This document shows positions 26,814 to 36,230 of a stretch of DNA of 64,000 bases, in pieces. The position numbers and the translations under genes were made by a program. Under the pieces are notes generated by a model. That model did not search any database. It saw nothing but the letters and a program-made list of their open reading frames with translations, and was not told the origin of the DNA. The stretch is taken from positions 620,001-684,000 of the forward strand of contig NZ_JABBXA010000001.1 in assembly GCF_014161445.1 (NCBI RefSeq), in the 5' to 3' direction. Source of the stretch: Microbispora sp. H13382. GTDB lineage: Bacteria > Actinomycetota > Actinomycetes > Streptosporangiales > Streptosporangiaceae. How positions within the stretch are numbered: position 1 is the first letter of the stretch; each line of letters begins with the position of its first letter.

Positions 26814-28069
26814 GTGGGATAAGGCTGGACCCGATCGAACGGGCCGTCAACGACATCAGGGACGGGCGGCCCGTCGTGGTCGTGGACAACGAGAACCGCG
26901 AGAACGAGGGCGACCTCATCTTCGCGGCGTCCAAGGCGACGCCGGAGCTGGTCGCCTTCATGATCCGTTACACCAGCGGTGTGATCTGCGTGGGCATGGA
27001 GGGCGCCACGCTCGACCGGCTCGGCCTGCCGCTGATGGTGCAGGACAACCGCGAGCGCCTGCGCACCGCGTACACGATCAGCGTCGACGCCAGGGACGGG
27101 GTGACGACGGGCATCTCCGCCGCCGACCGGGCCAAGACGATCAGGACGCTGTGCGACTCGGCCACCGAGCCGTACGAGCTGGTCCGGCCGGGGCACATCT
27201 TCCCCCTGCGGTACCGCGAGGGCGGCGTGCTGGTGCGGCCCGGGCACACCGAGGCGTCGGTGGACCTGGCCAGGCTCGCCGGGCTCTCCCCGGCCGGCGC
27301 GCTCGCCGAGATCGTCAACGACGACGGCACGATGGCCCGCCTGCCCCGCCTGCGCGAGTTCGCCGACGAGCACGACCTCGCGCTGGTGTCGATCGAGCAG
27401 CTCATCGAGCACCGCCGCAGGTCCGAGCGGATGGTCACCCGGGTCGCCGAGACGCGCATCCCCAACCGGTACGGCGTCTGGCGCGCGTACGGCTACGCCA
27501 GCGCGCTCGACGGCGGCGAGCACGTCGCGCTGGTGTACGGCGACATCGAGGACGGCGAGAACGTGCTCGTCCGGGCGCACTCGGAGTGCCTCACGGGCGA
27601 CGTGTTCGGCTCGCTGCGCTGTGACTGCGGCGTGCAGCTCGACACCGCGATGCGCGTGATCGCGGAGAACGGGCGCGGCGTGATCGTGTACCTGCGCGGC
27701 CACGAGGGTCGGGGCATCGGCCTGCTGGCCAAGCTGCGGGCCTACAGCCTGCAGGACGACGGCAGCGACACGGTCGACGCGAACCTGGAGCTGGGGCTGC
27801 CGGTGGACGCCAGGGAGTTCTCCAACGCCGGGCAGATGCTCGCCGACCTCGGTGTGAAGTCGGTGCGGCTGCTCACCAACAACCCGGCCAAGGTGCGGGG
27901 GATGGACGGGTACGGCATCAAGGTCCTGGGCCGCGAGCCCATGCCGGTGGCGATGAACCCGTACAACGAGAGGTACCTGACGGCCAAGCGCGACCGGCTC
28001 GGCCACGAGATCTCCGGCGGCGTCCCGCGCGACATCCACGGCGAACACTTCGGCAGGGAGGCCTCATGA
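26810..28069 (+). CDS. ribBA: Bifunctional DHBP synthase/GTP cyclohydrolase II
   Basis: Starts both branches of riboflavin synthesis: RibB makes 3,4-dihydroxy-2-butanone 4-phosphate from ribulose 5-phosphate, and RibA opens GTP. In the 419-residue protein the RibB half (1-205) has [15 protein letters not shown] and RPGHIFPL. The RibA half has the zinc triad [17 protein letters not shown] and the catalytic [16 protein letters not shown] 26810 overlaps the transporter stop. Its own stop overlaps the ATG of a tiny ORF (ATGA at 28066-28069), the first of two linking it to ribH. Confidence 0.95.
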   Translation: MSGIRLDPIERAVNDIRDGRPVVVVDNENRENEGDLIFAASKATPELVAFMIRYTSGVICVGMEGATLDRLGLPLMVQDNRERLRTAYTISVDARDGVTTGISAADRAKTIRTLCDSATEPYELVRPGHIFPLRYREGGVLVRPGHTEASVDLARLAGLSPAGALAEIVNDDGTMARLPRLREFADEHDLALVSIEQLIEHRRRSERMVTRVAETRIPNRYGVWRAYGYASALDGGEHVALVYGDIEDGENVLVRAHSECLTGDVFGSLRCDCGVQLDTAMRVIAENGRGVIVYLRGHEGRGIGLLAKLRAYSLQDDGSDTVDANLELGLPVDAREFSNAGQMLADLGVKSVRLLTNNPAKVRGMDGYGIKVLGREPMPVAMNPYNERYLTAKRDRLGHEISGGVPRDIHGEHFGREAS

Positions 28070-28103
28070 ACGGGCGGACCGGCTCTGAGCGTGAGGAGGG
28101 CGT

Positions 28104-28107
<4 letters not shown>
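28066..28107 (+). CDS. Tiny ORF 1 between ribBA and ribH (13 codons)
   Basis: ATG 28066 overlaps the ribBA stop (ATGA), and the ORF ([13 protein letters not shown]) ends at a TGA that overlaps the ATG of the next tiny ORF. The peptide is probably not functional itself. The overlaps would let ribosomes carry on from ribBA toward ribH. GAGGAGGG at 28092-28099, inside this ORF, is the ribosome binding site for the next one. Confidence 0.4.
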
Positions 28108-28654
<547 letters not shown>

Positions 28655-28800
28655 CCTCGCCCGAACCTCGTAGCCGCAGCGCTCGCATCCGCAGCGCCGA
28701 GCCGGGAAGACTTGACTGGTGATCACGCAGCATCCGCCCGCGGCCCCGCCGGCCGGGCACGCCGTACGCCGCCGTGCAGTGCCCACGCACGGGGGTGGTC

Positions 28801-29250
28801 ATGTCTGAGAGCGCGCCGCCGCTGCCCGTCACCTGGCGGCCCCGCATCACGACGATCATCGCGTACGGCCTGGCGGCGGTGATGGTGATCGGCTCGATCC
28901 TGATGGCGGTCGGCCTGCCGGAGCAGTTCAAGATCCCGGACCGGCTGGGCATGGTCGCCTTCGGCGTCGCGGTGGCGTGCGTGCTGCACCTGCTCGGCCG
29001 CCTGCGGGTGCGGGCGGACGAGAAGGGCATCACCGTGGTGAACCCGATACGGGTGCACCGCTTCGAGTGGGCCGAGGTGCTCGACGTCACGATGGCGGAG
29101 GGCGACCCCTGGCCCAAGCTGGACCTCGCCGACGGCAACAGCCTAGGCGCGATGGGCATCCAGAGCACCGAGCGGGAACGCTCGCGCCGGGCGGTGGCAC
29201 AGCTCACCGCCCTCATCCGCGAACGCGGCGAGGCCCCCGACCGCCCGTGA
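28801..29250 (+). CDS. PH-domain membrane protein
   Basis: A 149-residue protein with two hydrophobic helices (TIIAYGLAAVMVIGSILMAV and MVAFGVAVACVLHLLG). A bacterial pleckstrin-homology-like region follows (VRADEKGITVVNPIRVHRFEWAEVLDVTM). Small proteins of this type are common next to ribH in actinomycetes, but their function is unknown. I start it at ATG 28801 (MSESAPP); GTG 28774 is an in-frame alternative. It converges with the sulfonate operon 25 bases downstream, with a shared hairpin at the two stop codons. Confidence 0.82.
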   Translation: MSESAPPLPVTWRPRITTIIAYGLAAVMVIGSILMAVGLPEQFKIPDRLGMVAFGVAVACVLHLLGRLRVRADEKGITVVNPIRVHRFEWAEVLDVTMAEGDPWPKLDLADGNSLGAMGIQSTERERSRRAVAQLTALIRERGEAPDRP

Positions 29251-29278
29251 CGGCGGCGGGGGCCCCGGCGGGCCGTCA
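29248..29278. terminator. Bidirectional terminator candidate spanning two stop codons
   Basis: TGACGGC at 29248-29254 contains the stop of the PH-domain gene and pairs with GCCGTCA at 29272-29278, which contains the complement of the ssuD stop. The interior is GC-palindromic (GGGGCCCC). A short symmetric stem between convergent genes suits termination in both directions. Confidence 0.5.
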
Positions 29279-30421
29279 GGCGCTCAGCCGTACGGGCGCG
29301 GGCGCGCCGAGCAGGCCGCGCCGGCGCAGCTCGGGCAGCACGCCCTCGCCGAACCAGAATGCCTCCTCCAGGTGCGGGTAGCCCGACAGGACGAACTCCT
29401 CGACGCCGAGCGAGGCGTACTCCTCGACGAGGTCGGCGACCTCCGCGTGGCTGCCGACGAGCGCGGTGCCGGCGCCGCCGCGCACCAGGCCGACCCCGGC
29501 CCAGAGGCCGGGGTGGATCTCCAGGTCCCGGACCCTGCCGCCGTGTGAGCCCGCCCGGTAGCCCTCGTGGAGCGCGAGCATCCGCTGCTGCCCGACCGAC
29601 TCGCTGCGGGACAGGACGGCCCGCGCCGACGCGATGTCCTCGGGGGAGATCTGGTCGAGCAGCCGCTTCGCCTCCGCCCACGCCTCCTTGGAGGTGTCCC
29701 TCGTGATCACGTGCAGGCGTATGCCGAAGCGCAGCGTGCGGCCTTCGGCGGCGGCCAGTTCGCGCATCCAGTCGAGCTTGGCCGCGACCTGGGACGGCGG
29801 CTCGCCCCAGGTGAGGTAGACGTCGACGTGCCGGGCCGCCACCGGGCCCGCGGCGGCCGAGGAACCGCCGAAGTACAGCTCGGGCACCGGGTCGGGGCGC
29901 TCGGCGACCGCCGCACCCTCGACCTCGTAGTAGTTCCCCCTGAAGTCGAACGGGCCGTCCCACGCGCCGCGGACGATCGACAGGAACTCGTCGGTCCGCG
30001 CGTACCGCTCGTCCTTGCCCAGGTGGTCGCCGAACCGCCGCTGCTCGGCCGCCTCCCCGCCGGTCACCACGTTCAGCAGCAGCCGGCCGCCGGAGATCCG
30101 CTGGTAGGTGGCGGCCATCTGCGCCGCGAGCGTCGGGGACAACGCCCCGGGCCGGAACGCGACCAGGAACTTCAGCCGGGTCGTCACCTGGGTCAGCGCG
30201 GCGGTGACCAGCCAGGCGTCCTCGCAGTAGGTGCCCGTGGGGGTGAGCACGGCCTCGAACCCGGCCTGTTCGGCCGCGCGGGCCACCTGCGCGAGGTAGT
30301 CGATCGTGGGCGGCCGGGACGCGGAGGCCGCCGCCTGCCCGTGCCGGCGCGCCAGACCGTGCCCGCCGCCGGTGATCGCCCTGCCGTCGCCCGAGGTGGG
30401 CAGGAACCAGTGGAATCTCAT
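29276..30421 (-). CDS. ssuD: FMNH2-dependent alkanesulfonate monooxygenase
   Basis: Releases sulfite from alkanesulfonates using reduced flavin, giving the cell sulfur when sulfate is scarce. The 381-residue length equals E. coli SsuD. Landmarks are the N-terminal MRFHWFLPTSGDGR, GFEAVLTPTGTYCEDAWL with the active-site cysteine region, and FLVAFRPGALSPTLAAQM. ATG 30421 overlaps the ssuA stop by four bases. It is last in the operon. No NADPH-FMN reductase (SsuE) lies nearby, so the reduced flavin must come from elsewhere. Confidence 0.93.
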   Translation of the reverse strand: MRFHWFLPTSGDGRAITGGGHGLARRHGQAAASASRPPTIDYLAQVARAAEQAGFEAVLTPTGTYCEDAWLVTAALTQVTTRLKFLVAFRPGALSPTLAAQMAATYQRISGGRLLLNVVTGGEAAEQRRFGDHLGKDERYARTDEFLSIVRGAWDGPFDFRGNYYEVEGAAVAERPDPVPELYFGGSSAAAGPVAARHVDVYLTWGEPPSQVAAKLDWMRELAAAEGRTLRFGIRLHVITRDTSKEAWAEAKRLLDQISPEDIASARAVLSRSESVGQQRMLALHEGYRAGSHGGRVRDLEIHPGLWAGVGLVRGGAGTALVGSHAEVADLVEEYASLGVEEFVLSGYPHLEEAFWFGEGVLPELRRRGLLGAPAPVRLSA

Positions 30422-31410
30422 TGCTGCGCCTTTCCGACGACGTCGTTGAAGCGGTCGTCCACGAACTGGGAGAACGTGACGGTGCCCGGGATGAGGCCAC
30501 CGGCGGTGAACGCGTCGGCGATCTCCTGCTCGGAGGAGACGACCGCGTCGTCGATAACGACAGGGGTGGCCACGGCGTTGGCGACGGCCGCGTCCGCCAC
30601 CTCGACCGGCAGGCCGGTCTCCTGCGCCCACACCTTCGCCCACTCGTCCAGGTGGGTCGCGGCCCAAATCCGCGCCTTGGCCAGCCGGGTGAGGAAGTCG
30701 CCGACGGCGGCGCGCCTGCCCGCGTCGCCGAGCGCGGCGGGAGCGGCGACCTGGAAGCCCAGGCCGTTGACGACGCCCTCGCCGTCGACCAGCAGCCGGG
30801 CCTGGTGCTGGATTCTGGCCTGGGAGGTGAAGGGGTCCCAGATGGCCCAGGCGTCCACCGTGCCGGACGAGAAGGCCGCCAGGGCGTCGGCGGGCTGCAG
30901 ATACTGCGGCTGGATGTCCGCGAAGGACAGGCCCTCCTTCTTGAGGACCGCCAGCAGGTGGTAGTGGGCCGAGCTGCCCTTCGCCACCGCGATCTTCTTC
31001 CCCCTGAGCTGGGCCGCCGAGGTGATCGCGGATCCGGTGGGGACGAGGATCGCCGATCCCTTGGCGCTCTGCCGGTACGCCGCCACGATTTTGATCTTCG
31101 AGCCGGAGGCGGCCGCGAAGACGGGCGGGGTGTTGCCCACGCCGCCGATGTCGACGGCCCCGGCGTTCACCGCCTCCAGCAGCGGCGGGCCGGAGGTGAA
31201 CTGCGACCACGTGATCGCGTACGAGGTGCCGTCGAGCAGCCCGGCGGCCTTGAGAAGGGCCTGCGATCCGGCCTTCTGGTCGCCGACCCGCAGCGTGACG
31301 CGGCCGGGGGCCTGTCCGTCCCGCCCTCCTGGCGCGCTCTGTCCCGTCGAGGCGCAGGCCGTGCCGGCCGTCAACACGATCAGCAGCGCGGCGAGGAGTC
31401 TCCTGGTCAT
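30418..31410 (-). CDS. ssuA: Aliphatic sulfonate-binding lipoprotein
   Basis: Periplasmic-type binding protein, 330 residues from ATG 31410. The signal MTRRLLAALLIVLTAGTAC ends in a lipobox (GTAC). The SsuA/NMT1-like fold is visible in VTLRVGDQKAGSQALLKAAGLL, FTSGPPLLEAVNAGAVDIGGVGNTPPVFA, and VDAWAIWDPFTSQA. It delivers sulfonates to SsuBC. Start and stop overlap ssuB and ssuD by four bases each. Confidence 0.93.
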   Translation of the reverse strand: MTRRLLAALLIVLTAGTACASTGQSAPGGRDGQAPGRVTLRVGDQKAGSQALLKAAGLLDGTSYAITWSQFTSGPPLLEAVNAGAVDIGGVGNTPPVFAAASGSKIKIVAAYRQSAKGSAILVPTGSAITSAAQLRGKKIAVAKGSSAHYHLLAVLKKEGLSFADIQPQYLQPADALAAFSSGTVDAWAIWDPFTSQARIQHQARLLVDGEGVVNGLGFQVAAPAALGDAGRRAAVGDFLTRLAKARIWAATHLDEWAKVWAQETGLPVEVADAAVANAVATPVVIDDAVVSSEQEIADAFTAGGLIPGTVTFSQFVDDRFNDVVGKAQQ

Positions 31411-32192
31411 GCCGGTCCCTCCGGGGTGACGCCCAGCGCGGTCAGCAGCGCCGCGCGCAGGGTGAGCAGGTCGGGGTGGTCGCGGTGCCGGGGGCGCGGG
31501 GCGGCGACGGTCCACTCGTGCGCCACGCGCCCGCCGTCGAGGACCAGGATCCGGTCGGCCAGCAGCAGCGCCTCGTCCACGTCGTGGGTCACCAGCAGCA
31601 CGGCCGGGCCGTGCGCCGCCCACAGGTCGAGCACCAGGCGGTGCACGGTGATCCGGGTCAGCGCGTCGAGCGCGCTGAACGGCTCGTCGAGCAGCAGCAG
31701 CCCCGGCTCGCGGACGAGGGCGCGGGCCAGGCTCGCCCGCTGCGCCTCGCCGCCGGACAGCGTCAGCGGCCACGCCTCGGCCCGCTCGGTCAGGCCCACC
31801 TCGGCCAGCGCCGCCTCCGCTCTGCTGACCGGGTCGGGCGCGGTCAGGCCGAGCGTGAGGTTGTCACGCACCCGCTTCCACGGCACCAGCCGGGGCTCCT
31901 GGAAGGCCACGGCCACCGAGCCCTCCACTTCCAGGCCGCCCTCGACCTCCTCGTCCAGGCCGGCGAGCGCGCGCAGCAGCGTCGACTTGCCCGAGCCGCT
32001 GCGGCCGAGGAGCGCGACGAACTCGCCGCGCCCGATCGTCAGGTCGAGGCCGTCGAGCACCGTGCGGTCGCCGAACCGGCGGGTGAGGCCGCGCACGGTT
32101 GCCTGCGCTGTGACGCTCGCAGGGACACTCACCGGGACACTGACCGGGACACTGACCGGGACACTCACCGGGACAGGAACTCGCGCCGCCAT
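31407..32192 (-). CDS. ssuB: Sulfonate ABC importer ATPase
   Basis: ATPase of the sulfonate importer, 261 residues from ATG 32192, with GGAGGG upstream. Walker A is GRSGSGKST, the signature LSGGEAQR, and Walker B LLLLDEP. Oddly, the first 24 residues are a run of PVSV units encoded by a 12-base tandem repeat. The conserved protein really starts around residue 28 (ATVRGLTRRFGDRTVL). A GTG inside this N-terminus could be an alternative start. The 5' end overlaps the end of ssuC by 28 bases, so the repeat also contains the ssuC stop codon. Confidence 0.9.
   Translation of the reverse strand: MAARVPVPVSVPVSVPVSVPVSVPASVTAQATVRGLTRRFGDRTVLDGLDLTIGRGEFVALLGRSGSGKSTLLRALAGLDEEVEGGLEVEGSVAVAFQEPRLVPWKRVRDNLTLGLTAPDPVSRAEAALAEVGLTERAEAWPLTLSGGEAQRASLARALVREPGLLLLDEPFSALDALTRITVHRLVLDLWAAHGPAVLLVTHDVDEALLLADRILVLDGGRVAHEWTVAAPRPRHRDHPDLLTLRAALLTALGVTPEGPA
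32122..32177 (-). repeat. 12-bp tandem repeat over the ssuC/ssuB junction
   Basis: Four full units alternating GGGACACTCACC and GGGACACTGACC, then a partial fifth, on the plus strand. They encode the Pro-Val-Ser-Val run at the N-terminus of SsuB and include the TGA of ssuC. Changes in copy number would lengthen SsuB by four residues per unit without changing its frame. Confidence 0.9.
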
Positions 32193-33013
32193 ACCAGTGC
32201 CCTCCTCTCCAGGAGCCGGACCAGGGCGTCGGTGAGCAGGCCGAGCGCGCTGTAGACCAGCAGGCCGACCACGATCACGTCGGTGCGCAGGAACTCCCGC
32301 GCGTCGTTGATCATGTAGCCGAGCCCGGCGTCGGCGTTGACCTGCTCGGCCACGATCAGCGCCAGCCAGGCCACGCCGAGGCTCTGCCGCAGCCCGACGA
32401 GCGTCTGGGGGAGCGCGCCGGGCAGCACGATGTGCCGCACGAGCGCGGCCCTGCCGAGCCTGAGCGTCCGGGCGACCTCGGCGAGCTTGCCGTCCACGCC
32501 CCGGATCCCCGCGAACGTGTTGAGGTAGAGCGGGAAGGAGACGGCGAGCGCCACCAGCAGCACCTTGGGCGTCTCCCCGATCCCGAACCAGAGGATGAAC
32601 AGCGGGATCAGCCCGAAGAACGGCAGCGCCCGGAGCATCTGCATGATCGGGTCGACGGCGTTCTCGCCGGCCCGGCTCAGCCCGGCGACCAGCGCGAGGC
32701 CGACGCCGGCGACCGCTCCGGCGGCGAAGCCGAGCAGCACCCGTTCGAGGGACACCGCGATCGCCGTGGGCAGCGTCCCGGTGCGCACGAGGTCGAGAGC
32801 GGTCGCGGCGATCTGCGACGGGGCGGCGAGCAGCCGGGCGGGCAGCAGCCCGGACGCGCTGGCGGCCTGCCACAGCAGCACGACGACGAGAGGGCTGACC
32901 CACCTCCTGTGCCACCCCTTGCCAGGGCCGCGGGCCGTGGCGGAGCGGGGGCGGGGCCGGGGATCGGCCCGGACCGCACCCCCGAATTCGCCCTCGAGTT
33001 CGGCGACGGACAT
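32165..33013 (-). CDS. ssuC: Sulfonate ABC importer permease
   Basis: Membrane permease of 282 residues and first gene of the operon. A hydrophilic, Arg/Pro-rich N-terminus precedes about six helices (first around WVSPLVVVLLWQAA). The EAA loop reads EVARTLRLGRAALVRHIVLPGALP. Start ATG 33013 (MSVAELEGEFG) follows GCGAGGTGTCTC; an in-frame ATG 12 codons upstream lacks support. Promoter elements lie about 60 bases before it. Confidence 0.9.
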   Translation of the reverse strand: MSVAELEGEFGGAVRADPRPRPRSATARGPGKGWHRRWVSPLVVVLLWQAASASGLLPARLLAAPSQIAATALDLVRTGTLPTAIAVSLERVLLGFAAGAVAGVGLALVAGLSRAGENAVDPIMQMLRALPFFGLIPLFILWFGIGETPKVLLVALAVSFPLYLNTFAGIRGVDGKLAEVARTLRLGRAALVRHIVLPGALPQTLVGLRQSLGVAWLALIVAEQVNADAGLGYMINDAREFLRTDVIVVGLLVYSALGLLTDALVRLLERRALVWRREFLSR

Positions 33014-33055
33014 GAGACACCTCGCAGACGACGAAGAAGGATTCGTCATCAGAGT

Positions 33056-33092
33056 TGCCTATATTTCCTACCAAGTCAATAGGTTTATCCGC
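33056..33092 (-). promoter_or_regulatory. Sulfonate operon promoter region
   Basis: On the minus strand TTGACT (33079 to 33074) is a good -35 element, followed about 17 bases on by AACTCT; TATAGG lies between. The sequence around it (CCTATTGACTTGGTAGGAAA) is AT-rich against its surroundings. A sulfur-status regulator is expected from the genes controlled, but none is encoded next door; the neighbouring WYL gene is a candidate only by position. Confidence 0.45.
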
Positions 33093-34050
33093 TGACGGCG
33101 CCGGCGCGGGTGGCACGGGCGCCCAGCGCACGCAGATACGCCCGCAGCTCAGGCGGCTCGTGCACCTCGAACTCGCAGCCGAGCATGAGCAGACGTGACG
33201 CGAGCCACTCCAGCGTGTCGGCCGGTCCGCGCAGGCGGCAGCTGTGGTCGTCGATCGGCTCCACGTGCCCCGCGGCGGCGCCGAGCCGGCCTGCCGCCTG
33301 ACCGGCCGGAAGGCGCAGGGTCGCCACCACCTCGTAAACGGGCGCGGACGAGTACAGCCTGGCGGCGACGAACGCGGCCGGGTCCTGTTCCGGCGGCACC
33401 CGAGCCGGGACCCGTACGCCGGTCGGGTGAGGGGCGCCGATCCGGTCGGCGCGGAAGATCCGCCAGTCGTCGCGGTCGTTGTCGTATGCCAGCAGGTACC
33501 ACCGGCGTCCGGCCGTGACCAGGCGGTACGGCTCGGTCAGCCGCTTGGTCTCGGTGCCGTCGCCGGATCGGTAGGCGAAGCGCAGGCGTTCGCGGTTGGC
33601 GGCGGCTCCGGCGAGCACCACCAGGGTCCGCGGGTCCACGGGCGGCTCGGCTCCGGCGAGCATCGGCACGGTCGCGGCGGCGAGCGCGCCCACCCGGTGC
33701 CGCAGCCGGGACGGCAGCACCTGCTCCAGCTTGGCCAGGGCGCGCACGGACGCCTCCTCGATGCCGTCCACCGGATGCGCGGCGGCCGTGCGCAGGCCGA
33801 CGGCGATGGCCACCGCCTCCTCGTCGTCCAGCAGCAGCGGCGGCATGGCCGTGCCCGCGGCGAGCCGGTAACCGCCCACCGCGCCCATCGTCGCCTGGAC
33901 CGGATATCCCAGCTCGCGCAGGCGGTCGATGTCGCGGCGGATGGTCCGGGGGCTGACCTCCAGACGCTCGGCCAGCTCGCTTCCCGGCCACTCGCGCGGC
34001 GTCTGCAGCAGCGACAGCAGAGCGAGCAACCGTGCGGACATGTCACCCAT
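33085..34050 (-). CDS. YafY-family WYL-domain transcriptional regulator
   Basis: A 321-residue regulator with an N-terminal DeoR-like helix-turn-helix (SELAERLEVSPRTIRRDIDRL, about residues 22-42). A WYL ligand-sensing domain follows (GRRWYLLAYDNDRDDWRIFRADRI), then the WCX C-terminal extension. ATG 34050 (MGDMSARLL) matches the usual N-terminus; ATG 34041 is three codons in. It is divergent from the epoxide hydrolase with 88 bases between, the usual layout for a regulator of its neighbour, and it converges on the sulfonate operon start. The ligand is unknown. Confidence 0.88.
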   Translation of the reverse strand: MGDMSARLLALLSLLQTPREWPGSELAERLEVSPRTIRRDIDRLRELGYPVQATMGAVGGYRLAAGTAMPPLLLDDEEAVAIAVGLRTAAAHPVDGIEEASVRALAKLEQVLPSRLRHRVGALAAATVPMLAGAEPPVDPRTLVVLAGAAANRERLRFAYRSGDGTETKRLTEPYRLVTAGRRWYLLAYDNDRDDWRIFRADRIGAPHPTGVRVPARVPPEQDPAAFVAARLYSSAPVYEVVATLRLPAGQAAGRLGAAAGHVEPIDDHSCRLRGPADTLEWLASRLLMLGCEFEVHEPPELRAYLRALGARATRAGAVSG

Positions 34051-34138
34051 GGGCCAAGCATGCCCGGTCATATAGGACAGATCGCGACCTACATGGCCCC
34101 TAACGTCGGTCCCGTCATCACGACGCATCGGGAGAGAC

Positions 34139-35272
34139 ATGAGCACCGAGATCCGCCCATTCCGCATTGAGATCGCTTCGGCCGACCTGGACGACCTGAA
34201 CGACCGGCTGGACCGTGCCCGTTGGCCCCGTGAGCTGCCCGGCGACGGATGGAGCCGCGGCGTCCCCCACGCCTTCCTCCGGGAGCTCGCCCGCTACTGG
34301 CGCCAGGAGTACGACTGGCGCGCGCACGAGGCGCGGCTGAACGAGTTCCCGCAGTTCATGACCGAGATCGACGGTCAGGACATCCACTTCCTGCACGTAC
34401 GCTCGGCCGAGCCCGATGCTCTGCCGCTCGTCCTCACGCACGGCTGGCCGAACTCGTTCCTGGAGTTCACCGAGCTCATCGGCCGCCTCACCGACCCCCG
34501 TACGCACGGTGGCGACCCCGCCCGGGCGTTCCACGTCGTGGCGCCCTCCCTTCCGGGCTTCGGCTTCTCCGCGCCGCCTCGCGGCGCCGGCTGGACCGCG
34601 GCGCGCGTGGCGCGGACCTGGGCCGAGCTGATGCGCCGCCTCGGCTACGAGCGGTACGGCGCGCAGGGCGGGGACTTCGGGGCCTACGTCGCCCCGGAGG
34701 TGGCCAAGGCGGCGCCGGGCAACGTGACCGGCGTCTACATCGTCAGCGGTCTCGGGTTCCCCACGGAGAAGGACCTTCCGGAGATGACCGAGGACGAGCG
34801 GGCGGCCTACGCCCGGTTGATGGAACAGGACTGGATGAACGGCGTCGACCACCACGCGCTGCTGCGCGCGGCGCCGCAGACCTTCACGTACGGATGGCAC
34901 GACTCGCCGCTCGCGGCACTGGCCTGGATGACCCAGAAGTTCCACGAGTTCAACGCCTCGGGCAGGCCTCTAGAGAAGGCGATCGACCGGGACCTGTTCC
35001 TGACCAATGTGAGCCTGTACTGGTTCACCGGGACGTTCGGGACGTCGGCGTGGCCGTACTACGAGAGCACCGGCTTCGGCTGGCCGGAGGGCCAGACGGT
35101 CGCGCCGACCGGCGTGTACAGCGGCCCGCCCGGCATCCGCCGGCTCGCCGAACGCCACAACACCATCCTCCACTGGCCCGAGGACAACCCGGGTGGCCAC
35201 CACTTCATCGCGATGGACCAGCCGGATCGCCTCGCCGCCGACATCGGCGCGTTCTTCTCCAAGGTGGGCTGA
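34139..35272 (+). CDS. Epoxide hydrolase (EHN-type alpha/beta hydrolase)
   Basis: A 377-residue cytosolic enzyme with the N-terminal epoxide-hydrolase domain ([23 protein letters not shown]) and an alpha/beta hydrolase fold. The oxyanion motif is HGWPNSF, the nucleophile aspartate is in AQGGDFGAY, and the base histidine lies in GGHHFIAM near the end. It would open epoxides to diols; whether this is detoxification or a catabolic step cannot be told. ATG 34139 follows GGGAGAG. It is divergently transcribed from the WYL regulator, which probably controls it. Confidence 0.9.
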   Translation: MSTEIRPFRIEIASADLDDLNDRLDRARWPRELPGDGWSRGVPHAFLRELARYWRQEYDWRAHEARLNEFPQFMTEIDGQDIHFLHVRSAEPDALPLVLTHGWPNSFLEFTELIGRLTDPRTHGGDPARAFHVVAPSLPGFGFSAPPRGAGWTAARVARTWAELMRRLGYERYGAQGGDFGAYVAPEVAKAAPGNVTGVYIVSGLGFPTEKDLPEMTEDERAAYARLMEQDWMNGVDHHALLRAAPQTFTYGWHDSPLAALAWMTQKFHEFNASGRPLEKAIDRDLFLTNVSLYWFTGTFGTSAWPYYESTGFGWPEGQTVAPTGVYSGPPGIRRLAERHNTILHWPEDNPGGHHFIAMDQPDRLAADIGAFFSKVG

Positions 35273-35305
35273 CCGGGGCGGCCCGGCCGCGTCCCGTGGC
35301 GGAGG

Positions 35306-35893
35306 TCAGCTCGTGCCCGGGATGGTGACGTTCTGCTCCTTGAACCCGTAGCCGGTCTTCGACGCGTCGCGCTGCAGGCCCTCCATCGAGCTCTTGCCGG
35401 CGTCGACGTCGGACGCCGTCGCGGTGCCGTTCTGCAGCTTGCCGGTCAGCGCGGAGAACTGGTCGCTCACGCCCTGGACGGCCCTGCACAACGTCGGATT
35501 GGCCGCGGCGAAGCCCTTGGCGACCTTCAGCTGGTGCAGGGCGAAGGCGCCGGCGATCGCGGCCTTGGCGATCGTACGCTTGCGTTTCTCCGCTCCGGCC
35601 TTGAAACCGCCGCTGCGCAGTGGTTTGTAGATGTAGCGGTGGAAGGCGCCGAGGGCGAGACCCGCGTGCAGCGCGAACCGGGTCTTGGCGAACCGCTTGG
35701 CGTTGCCGCCGGCCGGGCACGGCGAGTTGTACTCGGTCTCGGCCGCGGTCGGCGTGACGAGCGCCGCGGGGCCGGCCACGGCGGCGTGCTCTGGCGCCGG
35801 GGCGGTGGTGCCGCCGCAGCCGACGAGCAGCGCCATCGTCAGCGCGGCCGCCGCCGCGAGTGCGGTAACGGATCGGACAGTTCGTGCGTTCAT
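35306..35893 (-). CDS. Lipoprotein of unknown function
   Basis: A 195-residue protein whose signal peptide ends in a lipobox (LLVGC, cysteine about 26), so it is a surface lipoprotein. The mature part has an Ala/Pro-rich linker, then a basic helical domain with FHRYIYKPLRSGGFKAG and AIAGAFALHQLKVAKGF, and two further cysteines (in NSPCPAG and NPTLCRAV) that could form a disulfide. I recall similar lipoproteins in streptomycetes but no function. It is divergent from the cysteine-rich peptide gene across about 340 bases, which hints at but does not prove a link. Confidence 0.75.
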   Translation of the reverse strand: MNARTVRSVTALAAAAALTMALLVGCGGTTAPAPEHAAVAGPAALVTPTAAETEYNSPCPAGGNAKRFAKTRFALHAGLALGAFHRYIYKPLRSGGFKAGAEKRKRTIAKAAIAGAFALHQLKVAKGFAAANPTLCRAVQGVSDQFSALTGKLQNGTATASDVDAGKSSMEGLQRDASKTGYGFKEQNVTIPGTS

Positions 35894-36230
35894 CGTTTCC
35901 CCCCCGTGGACGCTGTGGACACCGGACGCTGTGGTCGCGGCGAGTGCGCGTCCCGGGCGACGGTTGCCGCCCTGCTGCCGACTATGCGGGCTTTTGCCGG
36001 GTTGAGGCGCTTTTCATGCCGTGGTCGGACGGACATTTGGCCGCCGCCTCACGGTTCGCGAAGGGACCGGGCCGCCATTCACCGATCCATGCCAATGGCG
36101 GGATGGGGATTCACATCGAATTTTTCCGGCGGTGGGCGATGGGCTGGACGCATCCCCGAAGCGATTCGGACAATGGGGGAGGAACCACTCGATCCGCCGC
36201 ATCGCGGCCTGATCGGAGAGGAGAAAGGCC
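35894..36230. other. Gene-free divergent region, lipoprotein / cysteine-rich peptide
   Basis: About 337 bases without a supportable gene. The half nearest the peptide gene (36010-36200) is less GC-rich than the surroundings, with short AT patches such as ATCGAATTTTTCC near 36115-36128. I see no consensus promoter hexamers with correct spacing. It must contain the promoters of both divergent genes. Confidence 0.5.
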